This document shows positions 15,064 to 25,655 of a DNA stretch of 39,479 bases, piece after piece (position 1 is the stretch's first letter; every line of letters starts with the position of its first letter). The notes below the pieces were generated by a model. It was given only the letters and a program-made list of their open reading frames with translations, ran no database searches and was not told where the DNA came from. The stretch covers positions 1 through 39,479 of the forward strand of contig JAAYQX010000009.1 of assembly GCA_012519085.1 (NCBI GenBank), written 5' to 3'. The position numbers were made by a program, and so were the translations under genes. The stretch is from Clostridiaceae bacterium. Lineage in GTDB: Bacteria > Bacillota > Clostridia > Saccharofermentanales > DTU023.

Positions 15064-17493
15064 ATGAAGAAATATGATTTCAAGGAAATTGAACAGAAGT
15101 GGCAGCAACGCTGGGATGAGAGCGGGGTTTTCGAGGCGGATCAGCCTGCAGACGGCTATATCCCGGACAAGCCAAAGTATTATTGTCTGGTGGAATTCCC
15201 CTATCCCTCCGGTCAGGGACTCCATGTCGGACATCCGCGCAGTTATACGGCGCTGGACGCTATCGCTCGCAAGAAGCGTCTGGAGGGCTATAATGTGCTG
15301 TACCCGATGGGGTGGGACGCTTTCGGCCTGCCGACTGAAAACTATGCCTTTGCCACGAATATTCATCCTGCTATTGTCACCGAGGACAATATCCGCAGTT
15401 TCAAAAAGCAATTAAAAAGTCTTGGTTATTCCTTTAATTGGGCCCGGGAAGTCAATACTACCGACCCGGCATATTATCACTGGACGCAGTGGATCTTCCT
15501 CCAGCTGTATAAACACGGTCTCGCCTATAAGAAAGAAATGAATGTCAACTGGTGCCCGGCCTGTAAGATCGTTTTGGCCAATGAGGAAGTAATTGATGGC
15601 GCCTGCGAGCGCTGCGGCGCAGTGACCACTCATATTGTCAAAAGCCAGTGGATGCTGAGAATTACGGAATATGCCGACAAGCTATTGGACGGACTCGATC
15701 AACTGGACTTTATCGAGCGCGTCAAGCTGCAGCAGCGCAATTGGATCGGTCGCTCACACGGTATTGATATAAAATTCGCTACCACCTGCGGCGATACCCT
15801 GATTGTCTATACTACCCGACCGGATACATTATGGGGAGCGACCTATATGGTCTTATCGCCCGAGCTTGGTCTGCTGGAAGAATGGATTGAACGGGGTCTG
15901 CTGTCCAATGTAGAGGAGATCAGAGCTTATCAGGCGGAAGCGGCGCGTAAATCGGAATTTGAGCGCTCGCAACTGTCGCATGACAAGACCGGTGTCCGCC
16001 TGGAGGGTGTCAATGCCATCAATCCGGTCAATCAAGCAGAAATTCCGATTTTTATTTCCGACTATGTCCTAGCGAGTTACGGTACAGGAGCCATTATGGC
16101 GGTACCCGGACATGACGCCAGAGACTACGAATTTGCCAAAGCTTTCGACCTGCCGATCGTCGAGGTGGTAGCCGGCGGCGATATTTCACGGGAGGCTTAT
16201 CTGAGTATTGATGATGGTGTCCTGGTCAATTCCGGCTTTATTTCCGGCTTGTCCGTAACCGAAGGTATAGAGCAGATCAAGAACTGGCTGACAGAACACA
16301 ATTTGGGCTCACCCAAGACGAATTATAAACTCAGAGACTGGGTCTTCTCACGCCAGCGCTACTGGGGTGAGCCGATCCCGATGGTTCACTGCGAGCAGTG
16401 CGGCTGGCAGCCATTGCCGGAATCGGAGTTGCCTCTGCTGCTGCCGGAAATTCGCTCTTATGAACTGTCCGAAACAGGTGAATCACCGCTGTCTTTGCTC
16501 ACCGACTGGGTACAGACTACCTGTCCTGCCTGCGGCGGTCCTGCTGTCAGAGAGACCGATACCATGCCGCAATGGGCCGGATCATCATGGTATTTCATCC
16601 GCTTTACGGATCCGCATTGCACCACCGGCATTGCCTCGAAGGAAGCGATGCAATACTGGCTGCCGGTCGATTGGTACAACGGCGGCATGGAGCATACTAC
16701 ATTGCATCTGCTCTACAGCCGTTTCTGGCATCAATTCTTATACGATATCGGTGCCGTGCCTACGCCGGAACCGTATCTCAAGCGCACATCGCACGGGATG
16801 ATCCTGGGCGAGAACGGCGAGAAAATGTCGAAGTCGCGCGGTAATGTCGTTAACCCCGATGATATTGTCAATGAATATGGTGCCGATACGCTCCGGATGT
16901 ACGAATTATTTATCGGTGACTTCGAGAAGCCTGCGCCCTGGAATACCAGTTCCATCCGCGGCGTCAGCCGCTATCTGGAACGCGTCTGGGCGCTGCAGGA
17001 GAAGCTGATCCCCGGCACAGCCTACCGCCCGGAAACAGAGACTTTGCTGCATCAGACTATCCGTAAAGTAACCAAAGACACTGACACGCTGAAGGCTAAC
17101 ACGGCTATCGCTCAACTCATGACACTGGTCAATCGATTCTACGAATTGGAAAGCGTCAATCACGCCGAGTACAAGACCTTGCTGATTTTGCTCAATATCT
17201 TTGCGCCCCATATCACGGAAGAGCTGTGGGAGCTGCATAACTACGGAGGCAATATAACCGATCAAGAGTGGCCGGTCTGGCAAGAAGAATTGACAATCGA
17301 AGCCACTATTGAGATTGCAATCCAGGTCAACGGCAAGATCAGGGCCAGAATTGACCTGCCCCATGATGTTTCCCGCGAGGACGCCCTCGCTGCCGCTAAA
17401 TCAGAAGCGCCGATCAGCAGTGAGCTTGCCGGCAAAACTCTGATCAAAGAAATTTTTGTCCCGGGCAGTCTGATCAATTTCGTAGTGAGATAA
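15064..17493 (+). CDS. leuS: Leucyl-tRNA synthetase
   Basis: A class I synthetase that charges tRNA-Leu and edits mischarged tRNA. It has 809 residues, normal for bacterial LeuRS. The HIGH motif appears as HVGH in YPSGQGLHVGHPRSY (about 44-58), and the KMSKS loop is GEKMSKSRG. Zinc-type cysteines are seen in CPAC...CERC (residues about 164-182) and in CEQC and CPAC near the later insertion. The CP1 editing domain is intact, including a TTRPDTLWGAT stretch. The chosen ATG at 15064 gives the conserved N-terminus KKYDFKEIEQKWQ and follows AGAGGA by 11 bases; ATG 15022 would add 14 unconserved residues. It heads a group leuS - acyl-CoA synthetase - yihY - trpS. Confidence 0.97.
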   Translation: MKKYDFKEIEQKWQQRWDESGVFEADQPADGYIPDKPKYYCLVEFPYPSGQGLHVGHPRSYTALDAIARKKRLEGYNVLYPMGWDAFGLPTENYAFATNIHPAIVTEDNIRSFKKQLKSLGYSFNWAREVNTTDPAYYHWTQWIFLQLYKHGLAYKKEMNVNWCPACKIVLANEEVIDGACERCGAVTTHIVKSQWMLRITEYADKLLDGLDQLDFIERVKLQQRNWIGRSHGIDIKFATTCGDTLIVYTTRPDTLWGATYMVLSPELGLLEEWIERGLLSNVEEIRAYQAEAARKSEFERSQLSHDKTGVRLEGVNAINPVNQAEIPIFISDYVLASYGTGAIMAVPGHDARDYEFAKAFDLPIVEVVAGGDISREAYLSIDDGVLVNSGFISGLSVTEGIEQIKNWLTEHNLGSPKTNYKLRDWVFSRQRYWGEPIPMVHCEQCGWQPLPESELPLLLPEIRSYELSETGESPLSLLTDWVQTTCPACGGPAVRETDTMPQWAGSSWYFIRFTDPHCTTGIASKEAMQYWLPVDWYNGGMEHTTLHLLYSRFWHQFLYDIGAVPTPEPYLKRTSHGMILGENGEKMSKSRGNVVNPDDIVNEYGADTLRMYELFIGDFEKPAPWNTSSIRGVSRYLERVWALQEKLIPGTAYRPETETLLHQTIRKVTKDTDTLKANTAIAQLMTLVNRFYELESVNHAEYKTLLILLNIFAPHITEELWELHNYGGNITDQEWPVWQEELTIEATIEIAIQVNGKIRARIDLPHDVSREDALAAAKSEAPISSELAGKTLIKEIFVPGSLINFVVR

Positions 17494-17530
17494 CGATAAG
17501 ATAAGCGCCGGAACTTCTGTGAGGTACTAA

Positions 17531-19600
17531 ATGCAAATTGTCAAAGGTAAAGCTTGGTTTAAAGCTCGTCACTATAAGACACTGAACGAGATGCTGCGGG
17601 CGAGTTGCTCGCGTTTCCCCGATAATCCTTGCGTCCGTTACCGTCTGAATCCACAGGATGAGACGATCACGGTTCGCTACCGCCAGATGCAGTCCGATAT
17701 TCTGGCCCTGCAGTACGCCCTGCGCGGCTTGCAGATTGAGGACGGCAAGATCGCAGTAATTGGCGAGAACAGCTATTACTGGATGTTGTCCTATCTGGCC
17801 ACGGTTTGCGGTGTCGGCATGATCGTACCCTTGGATCGCATGCTCAAAGGCCCTGAGATAGCTTCTTTAGTCAAGCGCGCCCAGGTCGAGCTGATCTTCT
17901 ACGATGCTTCTTTCCACGATACCATTGCCGAAATCGCCGCCGAACAGGAACAATTGCGGACTCTGGTTATGATGCAGCAAGGGCGTGGCCGAGCCCAAGG
18001 CCGCCAAGAGATTTTGGACCGGATGACCAGACCTGATGCCGAAGGCATTTTGTCGAAGGCGGACAGGGTAGGCCCGGTACCCGATCAGAATTTGACCGGA
18101 TTCACGAACTATACCTTTGAAGATTTGATCACATATGGTTATACGGAGATGGCCCGAGCCGCCGGTAGGCAGCAAACGGTAGAAGCTTTGCTGCAGACAG
18201 CAGACGGCACTAATCAGGCGGACCGGATCGCTGCGACAGGAGATCTGTCCTGCCTATCTGACGCCTTCGGCACACAATTACCGCCGCCACCCTACGCAGA
18301 ACCCGATCCCGAGGACAGCAAGGTTCTGATATTTACTTCAGGTACCACTGATCTGGCGAAAGGAGTTCTGCTCAGTCACCGGGCACTGACGGCTGACCTG
18401 GAAGCATTGGGCGGGGTCGTGACTTTTGATGACAATCTGCGCTCGCTATCGATCTTGCCTTTGCATCATGCTTTTGAGAATACTTGCGGCTTCCTATGCG
18501 TCCTTTATTTTGGCGGCAGTATCCATATCTGTGACGGTCTGCGCTATATCCAGCAGAACGCCAAAGAATACCAAGTCGATATGATCATTGGAGTGCCGGC
18601 GATATTTGACGCCTTTTACAAACGCATCCAAGCCGCTCTTAAAAAACAAGGCAAAGAGAGACTGGTTCGTTTCATGATCAAATTATCGCGCGGTTTGCGC
18701 AAGATCGGCATTGATCTGCGCCGCGTCTTCTTCAAGCAGATTCTGGAGGGCTTAGGCGGCAGGCTCTGGATTGGCATTGCCGGCGGGGCTGCCATGGACA
18801 AGGATGTCATTATCTTCTTCAACGATATCGGAGTCAGAGTGATCGAGGGCTATGGTCTGACGGAGACGGCTCCGGTGGCGGCCGGCTGCAATCTACGCGT
18901 GCTTAAGCCGGGCACCGTCGGACATCCTTTGACGGGCATTGAAATAGCCATTGATAGCGAAGATCCGAAAGAACCCGGCGAAATTATGATCCGCGGTCCC
19001 ATTCTGATGAACGGTTACCACAATGATCCGGCGGCCACGGCGGAGGTAATGGATGAAGACGGCTGGTTCCGCACAGGCGATCTGGGTCTAATCAATCCCA
19101 AGGACGATACCCTAACAATCACCGGTCGCCTTAAATCAATGATTGTACTGGAGTCAGGTAAGAAAGTTTTTCCGGAGGAGATTGAGGCAGCCCTGAAGAC
19201 GCATGCCTTTATCAAGGATACGATGGTCTATGGCCTGGATGACAATAAGGGCGGAACGATCATCAGTGCCAAAATAGTGCTGGACGAAGATAAGCTGGCA
19301 GCCTTACAGGCCACGGGAGACAATCTGACCGTGAGGGAGAGACTGGACGAAGTTATCCAGAAGATCAACGCTCAGCTGCCGACTTTCAAAAAAATAAAGA
19401 CCTATTTCTACAGCAAAAAGGATATGGTTCAGACAACAACCATGAAAGTTAAGCGCAATATAGAGATTGAACGCATCAAGGACTTTATGGCCAAGCACAA
19501 ATTGCGCTGGCGCGATCTCAATGGTCTGGACTTCGATCAGATCGAATTTATGGATGAGGCGGAGCTGACATCACTGATTAAAGCACAAATTAGTAATTAG
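17531..19600 (+). CDS. Long-chain acyl-CoA synthetase-like AMP-forming ligase
   Basis: A 689-residue adenylate-forming enzyme of the fatty-acid/acyl-CoA synthetase group. It probably activates a fatty acid with ATP and CoA for lipid synthesis or fatty-acid salvage. The P-loop-like motif is TSGTTDLAKG (about 268-277), the YGLTETAP motif is near 440-447, and the hinge-region GWFRTGDLG lies near 511-519. The domain ends in a catalytic-lysine region TTTMKVKRNIE. Residues about 135-255, between the N-terminal fold and the P-loop, are longer than in most FadD proteins and variable in composition. GAGG sits seven bases before ATG 17531, 37 bases after leuS. The substrate is not clear. Confidence 0.88.
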   Translation: MQIVKGKAWFKARHYKTLNEMLRASCSRFPDNPCVRYRLNPQDETITVRYRQMQSDILALQYALRGLQIEDGKIAVIGENSYYWMLSYLATVCGVGMIVPLDRMLKGPEIASLVKRAQVELIFYDASFHDTIAEIAAEQEQLRTLVMMQQGRGRAQGRQEILDRMTRPDAEGILSKADRVGPVPDQNLTGFTNYTFEDLITYGYTEMARAAGRQQTVEALLQTADGTNQADRIAATGDLSCLSDAFGTQLPPPPYAEPDPEDSKVLIFTSGTTDLAKGVLLSHRALTADLEALGGVVTFDDNLRSLSILPLHHAFENTCGFLCVLYFGGSIHICDGLRYIQQNAKEYQVDMIIGVPAIFDAFYKRIQAALKKQGKERLVRFMIKLSRGLRKIGIDLRRVFFKQILEGLGGRLWIGIAGGAAMDKDVIIFFNDIGVRVIEGYGLTETAPVAAGCNLRVLKPGTVGHPLTGIEIAIDSEDPKEPGEIMIRGPILMNGYHNDPAATAEVMDEDGWFRTGDLGLINPKDDTLTITGRLKSMIVLESGKKVFPEEIEAALKTHAFIKDTMVYGLDDNKGGTIISAKIVLDEDKLAALQATGDNLTVRERLDEVIQKINAQLPTFKKIKTYFYSKKDMVQTTTMKVKRNIEIERIKDFMAKHKLRWRDLNGLDFDQIEFMDEAELTSLIKAQISN

Positions 19601-19612
19601 CCCTGAATAATT

Positions 19613-20581
19613 ATGAACGATCCGGATGATAAGGCGGCACAAAAGACAGACTATCCTGAAGAAGAGTCTGCGACGGCTGACAGGCAGAAATTGTCGGCAG
19701 GGCGAACCCTGCTGAACAAGTTAAAATTTTTGCAACGCTTTGGCCCTATTTCATTTTTGGTGGAGTGGATCAGACGGATGAGCGAGAACAGGGTCAGCCT
19801 GGTTGGAGCCCAGCTGGCTTATTATCTGATGCTGAGTTTTTTCCCCTTTACCATCTTTTTGCTCAGTATCTTTAGTTATTCCAGATTTGGCAGCGAGGAG
19901 ATCCTGGCCAATCAATTAGCCTTATTGCCGGAGGCTTCCTCCAATTTTTTGACGCCGATTCTGCTGAATATTGTCAGGACCCGCAGCACAGCTCTCTTAT
20001 CAACATCATTGTTTCTGGCTCTGTGGTCGAGCTCGACCGGTATCAAGAATCTGATCAATGAAATGAGCAGAATTTTCAATCAAGGGCAGAACAAAAGACC
20101 GTTCTGGCGAACCAGATTGGTCGCAGCAGCAGCTACAGTGCTGATTGTGGTTCTTATGATCCTGATTTTAGCCAGCCAGGTTTTCGGCAACGTCATCTAC
20201 AATTATCTGTCCCGCTATTTTTCCTGGAGTGAGATTTCCCACAGCATTTGGGATGCACTGGTTACCTATATCCCGCTGGTTATCTTATCTCTGGGCCTGG
20301 CTATGTTGTACCGCTATGGTCCCTATTTCGAGCCGGGCTGTCGTCTGAGCTTCGGAAAAGCTTGGGTTAGCGGTGGCGTTGCCGCTGTCAGCTGGGTCCT
20401 GATTTCATATCTATTTCGTATCTACGTCAACAATTTTGCCAATTATGCCAATGTCTACGGTTCTTTGGTCGGCATCATCTTGCTTTTGTTCTGGCTTTAC
20501 CTTAGTGCCGTGGTGATTATGGCCGGTTCCGTTTTTGCCTCAGTCTGGCAAGAACGAAGCCGGAGAAAAATGATACAATGA
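19613..20581 (+). CDS. YihY/BrkB-family inner membrane protein
   Basis: A 322-residue integral membrane protein of the YihY/virulence factor BrkB family, once wrongly called RNase BN. A polar N-terminus of about 50 residues is followed by roughly six membrane helices. Family landmarks are the MSENRVSLVGAQLAYYLMLSF region near 61-81, the LALWSSSTGIKNL region near 140-152, and the final YGSLVGIILLLFWLYLSAVVI helix. Its function is unsettled; transport or envelope lipid roles have been proposed. It begins 12 bases after the acyl-CoA synthetase gene with a poor ribosome site, so it is probably translated through coupling. Confidence 0.92.
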   Translation: MNDPDDKAAQKTDYPEEESATADRQKLSAGRTLLNKLKFLQRFGPISFLVEWIRRMSENRVSLVGAQLAYYLMLSFFPFTIFLLSIFSYSRFGSEEILANQLALLPEASSNFLTPILLNIVRTRSTALLSTSLFLALWSSSTGIKNLINEMSRIFNQGQNKRPFWRTRLVAAAATVLIVVLMILILASQVFGNVIYNYLSRYFSWSEISHSIWDALVTYIPLVILSLGLAMLYRYGPYFEPGCRLSFGKAWVSGGVAAVSWVLISYLFRIYVNNFANYANVYGSLVGIILLLFWLYLSAVVIMAGSVFASVWQERSRRKMIQ

Positions 20582-20643
20582 ATAATTGTGACAGAGGATT
20601 TGTCATTCGGATCATTCCGGACGACAGGTCTTTCTGTCAGTGA

Positions 20644-21732
<1,089 letters not shown>

Positions 21733-21758
21733 GAGAGTTTAACTCTTTGCAATAGTTT

Positions 21759-21787
21759 TTGCTCAAGGCGAAAACATGAAATAATTA
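21759..21787 (+). promoter_or_regulatory. Likely sigma-A promoter for the EamA/Pot operon
   Basis: TTGCTC (21759-21764) and TAATTA (21782-21787) are spaced by exactly 17 bases, 40 bases before the ATG of the EamA gene. Confidence 0.5.
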
Positions 21788-21827
21788 AATAACCGTTGAT
21801 TTGGACGCTGTTAAATTAGGAGGGGTA

Positions 21828-22763
21828 ATGAAACATCGTACAACCGGGGCTGTGATTATCAGCTTGCTGACATGTGTGATCTGGGGTTTCAGTTTTTTAT
21901 TCACAAGGAGTATAGTTATCCGCATTCACTTTTTATCTTTATTGAGTTGGCGCTTTCTGATTGCGACACTGGCCTTTCTGCTCTTGATCCGGTTGAAGGT
22001 TTTCAAGGTCAATCTCAAGGGCAAGAAGCTCCGTCCGCTAATATATATCTCAATTGCCGAGCCGCTAATTTTTTTCACCTGTGAATCAATCGGACTGTAT
22101 CTGACCTCAACCACCGAATCCAGCTTGATGATTGCTACGATTCCGATTGTTACCATGCTGATCGGCATTCCTATCGCCGGAGAAATGCCGACTAAAAAAC
22201 AGGCCGTTGCCATTATCTTGTCTGTAGTGGGTGTAATGGTGATCATTCTGGGACAGAGCAGGAGACTGGATTTTAATATTCTGGGCTATATTGTGCTCTT
22301 GATAGCAGTTATAAGCGGTTCGGTCTTTGCCGCCCTGTCCGCTAAATATAAGGAATATACCAGTGTGGAGAAGAGTTTTGCTATGATTGTGATCGGACTG
22401 ATCGGTTTTGGCAGTGCGGCGCTGATACGCAATCTGGTGCGAGGCACGGTAAAAGAATGGTTGCTTCTGCCTGTTCAGGACCGCGAGTTTCTGATCGCCA
22501 TTCTGTATCTGGGTTTGCTGGCCTCGATCATCTGCTATGTCGGCCAGCAGTACAGCCTCTCGGTTATAGGTTTAAACCGCAACACCTCTTTCTCCGGAGT
22601 AATTACTCTAACTTCCGTTTTGGCCGGTGTTTTTATCCTGGACGAGAAACTTAGCCTTAGTATGTTAATTGGTGGTATCATTGTGGTATTGGGTGTTTAC
22701 GGTGTCAATTTCTACACACCGCAGCGAGAACACGATAAAGCTATCTGTCCGCAGGACAAATAG
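21828..22763 (+). CDS. EamA-family (DMT) transporter
   Basis: A 311-residue drug/metabolite transporter with ten predicted membrane helices in two EamA repeats (about 8-140 and 160-298). The first helix carries CVIWGFSFLF, the typical WG-xx-F signature. The substrate is unknown; relatives export amino acids, sugars or small metabolites. AGGAGGGG (21818-21825) marks ATG 21828; an in-frame TTG at 21801 is not needed. Only 24 bases separate it from the PotD-like gene, so it is likely co-transcribed with the importer cluster and may export a by-product of that pathway. Confidence 0.9.
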   Translation: MKHRTTGAVIISLLTCVIWGFSFLFTRSIVIRIHFLSLLSWRFLIATLAFLLLIRLKVFKVNLKGKKLRPLIYISIAEPLIFFTCESIGLYLTSTTESSLMIATIPIVTMLIGIPIAGEMPTKKQAVAIILSVVGVMVIILGQSRRLDFNILGYIVLLIAVISGSVFAALSAKYKEYTSVEKSFAMIVIGLIGFGSAALIRNLVRGTVKEWLLLPVQDREFLIAILYLGLLASIICYVGQQYSLSVIGLNRNTSFSGVITLTSVLAGVFILDEKLSLSMLIGGIIVVLGVYGVNFYTPQREHDKAICPQDK

Positions 22764-22787
22764 TTAATATTTATGGAGGAAGAAAAA

Positions 22788-23948
22788 ATGAAAAAACTAT
22801 TAGCGTTTTTCCTGGTACTGGTTTTGGTTTTCCCGATCTTGGGCTGCCAATCTGATTCAGGTAGTGCCGAAACCACGGGAGCTGAGCCGGAGCAGACGGA
22901 GGCAGCCGGGGAAACCACGGTAGTTGAGCCGGAGCAGACGGAGGCAACCGGCGAGAAAAGGACATTGACCGTGGCCAACTGGCAGGGATATGGCTCTGAT
23001 GCTGAATATGCTGTCAAGCCCTTTGAAGAAAAATATAACTGTAAAGTTGTGCACCAATATTTTGATTCCGAAGAGGCATTGCTGAATATGCTCAGAACCG
23101 GCGGCCTGGGCGAAATAGATGTTGTCTTGCCTAATATGGCCTATGTTGCTACCGGCAAGCGGGAAAATCTGTTTAGTCCTTTGGATAAGTCCAAACTCGA
23201 GAATTTTGAAGATTTGAAAGAAAATATCCGCGAACTTCCCGATGTCAAGGATGAAGAGGGCAATCTGTTGGGAGTTGCCTGGACCTGGGGCAGCACAGCA
23301 CTCGGCTACAACCCGGATGCTGTATCAGAGCCGATTAATTCCTGGGCAGCTCTCTGGGATCCTGCCAATAAAGGCAAGGTTGCCTATTTCGATGACCATC
23401 TCACGGCTATCATGATCGCCGCGCTCTATTCCGGACAAGATCCGGAGAATCCGGATCTCAATGTCATCAAAGAAGTACTGCTGCAACTAAAAGACAATAC
23501 CAGATTATTCTGGTCCAGCTATGATTCTTTTGCCAAGCCCTATACGGCCGGTGAAATTACCATGGGCAGTGTCTGGTCCGGTGCCGCTACACAGCTCAAT
23601 GCCGAAGGCGTCAAGATAGAGTATGTGTACCCCGCTGAGGGTGCGGTAGTCTGGACTGACTACTGGTGCATACCGGTAAATGCACCGAATGAAGACTTGG
23701 CCTATGCCTGGATTAATTGGATGACTTCTGTGGAGTTTCAGTCAGAATATGCTTCCGATCTGGCTGCGCAGCCGCCGATCCCGGCCAATACCAAGGTATA
23801 TGAGGTTCTGAGCCCTGAGGTCAGAGCAGCCCTTTATATTGATGATATTGACAAAATACCCAAGAAGGTGGCTTTCCAGAAGGAGCTGCCGCCGGAGGTC
23901 AATCAGGCCTGGCTCGATCTCTGGAATGAGGTCAAAGCTACAGATTAA
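22788..23948 (+). CDS. PotD-type ABC transporter substrate-binding lipoprotein
   Basis: A 386-residue extracellular binding protein of the spermidine/putrescine (PotD/PotF) group. The lipobox is PILGC with Cys20. An acidic linker (about 27-60) contains a 14-residue tandem repeat. The binding domain starts with LTVANWQGYGSD, the PotD-like first strand, and includes DVVLPNMAYVATGKRENLFSPL-type and YWCIPVNAPNEDLAYAWINWM-type segments. Aromatic and acidic residues that clasp polyamines in PotD cannot be confirmed here without alignment, so the ligand remains open. GGAGGA precedes ATG 22788 by seven bases; ATG 22773 would lie before that site. Confidence 0.88.
   Translation: MKKLLAFFLVLVLVFPILGCQSDSGSAETTGAEPEQTEAAGETTVVEPEQTEATGEKRTLTVANWQGYGSDAEYAVKPFEEKYNCKVVHQYFDSEEALLNMLRTGGLGEIDVVLPNMAYVATGKRENLFSPLDKSKLENFEDLKENIRELPDVKDEEGNLLGVAWTWGSTALGYNPDAVSEPINSWAALWDPANKGKVAYFDDHLTAIMIAALYSGQDPENPDLNVIKEVLLQLKDNTRLFWSSYDSFAKPYTAGEITMGSVWSGAATQLNAEGVKIEYVYPAEGAVVWTDYWCIPVNAPNEDLAYAWINWMTSVEFQSEYASDLAAQPPIPANTKVYEVLSPEVRAALYIDDIDKIPKKVAFQKELPPEVNQAWLDLWNEVKATD
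22869..22952 (+). repeat. 42-bp tandem repeat in the PotD-like linker
   Basis: Two 42-bp units (22869-22910 and 22911-22952) encode ETTGAEPEQTEAAG and ETTVVEPEQTEATG right after the lipidated cysteine region. Nearly all differences are confined to a few bases, which suggests duplication. Confidence 0.88.
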
Positions 23949-24017
23949 GATCTATCATGGGCAAAAGGACGGGAATAACATAGTTTCCGTCTGCCGGCGC
24001 TGCTTTAGGGGGAGAGT

Positions 24018-24872
24018 ATGATGACAAAGTCAAGGATAAAGACCTGGTTGCTCATGCTGCCTGGAGCCGGTACCTTGTTATCACTCGTCCTTTTGCCTTT
24101 ATCACTACTACTCCTGTTCAGCCTTGTTACAGGTAATCAAATCAGTCTGAGCGGAGCGCTCAGCTTTAAGAATTATCTCAATATTTTTAAGCAAGGTCTC
24201 TTTGGCCCGCTGATGTGGAAGTCAATCCGCATGGGTCTGCTGGTGACGGCCAGTTCAATTCTGATCGGCTATCCGGTTGCCTACGGTCTGGCGAAAGTTG
24301 TCAAGCCCAGATGGCGCAATTTCCTGGTAGTTATGATCATCATTCCCTTTTTTACCTCGCAGCTGCTATTAATATATTCGCTGATGGTAATGCTGCAGTC
24401 ACAAGGTCCGGTCATGACTTTTCTGGCCTTGTTCGGTTTGGATCCGACCCGCTCAATACTCTATAGCAATACCGCCGTCTATTTGATCTTGCTCTATCAG
24501 TTCCTGCCCTATATGGTGCTGTCACTGTTTTCCTCTCTGGTCAAAATTGATGACAATGTCGTATTTGCGGCCAGGAGCATGGGAGCCAGTCGGAGACGTG
24601 TTTTCATTGATATTATTTTACCCTTGACCGCTCCGGCGCTGCTCTCGGGCATTATTCTGGTTTTTATTCCGGTGGCGGGCAGTTTCGTCGAATCCAATCT
24701 GGCCGGCGGCACCAAGGGTATGATGATCGGTTCCCTGATTGACTCTAATTTTTCGGTTTCTCTGAATATGGGACGTGGTTGTGCACTTTGTGTTTTATTC
24801 TTGCTGATCATGTCCGTTCTGACCTTCATTTTGCAAAGAGCTATCAGATATCTGGAGAGGAGACGGCTGTGA
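24018..24872 (+). CDS. potB: PotB-type ABC transporter permease
   Basis: A 284-residue membrane permease of the spermidine/putrescine-type importer. Six membrane helices are visible, and the EAA loop that binds the ATPase reads AARSMGASRRRVFIDIILPLTAPAL (split across about 191-216). A GGGGGAG ribosome site lies at 24007-24013; either ATG 24018 or ATG 24021 fits. The gene starts 69 bases after the binding-protein gene. Its stop overlaps the GTG start of the next permease by four bases (GTGA), so the two are coupled. Confidence 0.9.
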   Translation: MMTKSRIKTWLLMLPGAGTLLSLVLLPLSLLLLFSLVTGNQISLSGALSFKNYLNIFKQGLFGPLMWKSIRMGLLVTASSILIGYPVAYGLAKVVKPRWRNFLVVMIIIPFFTSQLLLIYSLMVMLQSQGPVMTFLALFGLDPTRSILYSNTAVYLILLYQFLPYMVLSLFSSLVKIDDNVVFAARSMGASRRRVFIDIILPLTAPALLSGIILVFIPVAGSFVESNLAGGTKGMMIGSLIDSNFSVSLNMGRGCALCVLFLLIMSVLTFILQRAIRYLERRRL

Positions 24873-25654
24873 GAAAGCGTGCTCCCTGGCTGAAGCTGAT
24901 GATGGTGCTGACCTATCTGTTTTTGTTTGCACCGATTATTGTCGTGATGGTAATGAGTTTCAATACTTCACAGTACGGAACTCTGCCCTTTGTCTTTACA
25001 ACCGGCTGGTATCAGCGCCTGCTGTCAGGTGTCGGCCTGGGCAAGGCCACCTGGCTCTCGATCTGGTTTTCGTTTCTGGTCACATTGGCCGGCAGCTTGG
25101 TAGGTATCCTGACCAGTCTGGGTCTGCGCAGATTGCCTGAGACTTGGGCCCGCCGCTTCATTTCCTGGCTTAATCTGGCGGTAATTATTCCCTGGTTGGT
25201 GCTGGGTATCGCCCTGCTGATGATTTTCAATTTTGTCGGCCTGGGCCGCTCATATACGGGTATGTTCCTAGGCAATTTTGTCTGTGTTTTGCCCTATGTA
25301 GTCATGCTGGTCTATCCGGCCCTGATGGCACTGGACAAGAATGTGGAATATGCGGCCCGAACCCTGGGAGCCTCACCCCGTCGGACATTGGTGACCATTG
25401 TGCTGCCGTCGTTGTTGCCGGCGATCTTGACCTCATCCCTGATGGCCTTTATGGTTTGCTTTAATAATTTTGTCATCCAATACTATCTGGCACCCTTTGG
25501 CATCAGGACTCTGCCTATGGAAATCTATAATCTGGTGCGTGTGGGTTATAAACCGGATATCAACGCCCTGGCAACGATTATGATTCTGGTTTCCGTTTCA
25601 TTGGTTCTGTTGGTCAATAAATTGGGCTATGGCAGCAAAAAAGGATTATTCTGA
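24869..25654 (+). CDS. potC: PotC-type ABC transporter permease
   Basis: The partner permease, 261 residues with six membrane helices. The EAA loop is YAARTLGASPRRTLVTIVLPSLLPAI (split, about residues 161-188). GTG 24869 is chosen because GGAG lies six bases upstream and the resulting protein begins RKRAPWLKLMM, directly before helix 1. A frame upstream to 24779 would overlap potB by 94 bases and add unconserved residues. One base separates its stop from the start of the cysteine hydrolase gene. Confidence 0.9.
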   Translation: MRKRAPWLKLMMVLTYLFLFAPIIVVMVMSFNTSQYGTLPFVFTTGWYQRLLSGVGLGKATWLSIWFSFLVTLAGSLVGILTSLGLRRLPETWARRFISWLNLAVIIPWLVLGIALLMIFNFVGLGRSYTGMFLGNFVCVLPYVVMLVYPALMALDKNVEYAARTLGASPRRTLVTIVLPSLLPAILTSSLMAFMVCFNNFVIQYYLAPFGIRTLPMEIYNLVRVGYKPDINALATIMILVSVSLVLLVNKLGYGSKKGLF

Positions 25655-25655
25655 T

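Noticed and set aside
16906-17364. Antisense 152-residue frame within leuS
   Set aside because: It lies wholly inside a conserved synthetase gene and has no ribosome site or family resemblance.
24779-24868. Upstream extension of the PotC-like permease
   Set aside because: It would overlap potB by 94 bases with unconserved residues; GTG 24869 has a good ribosome site and the common GTGA overlap.
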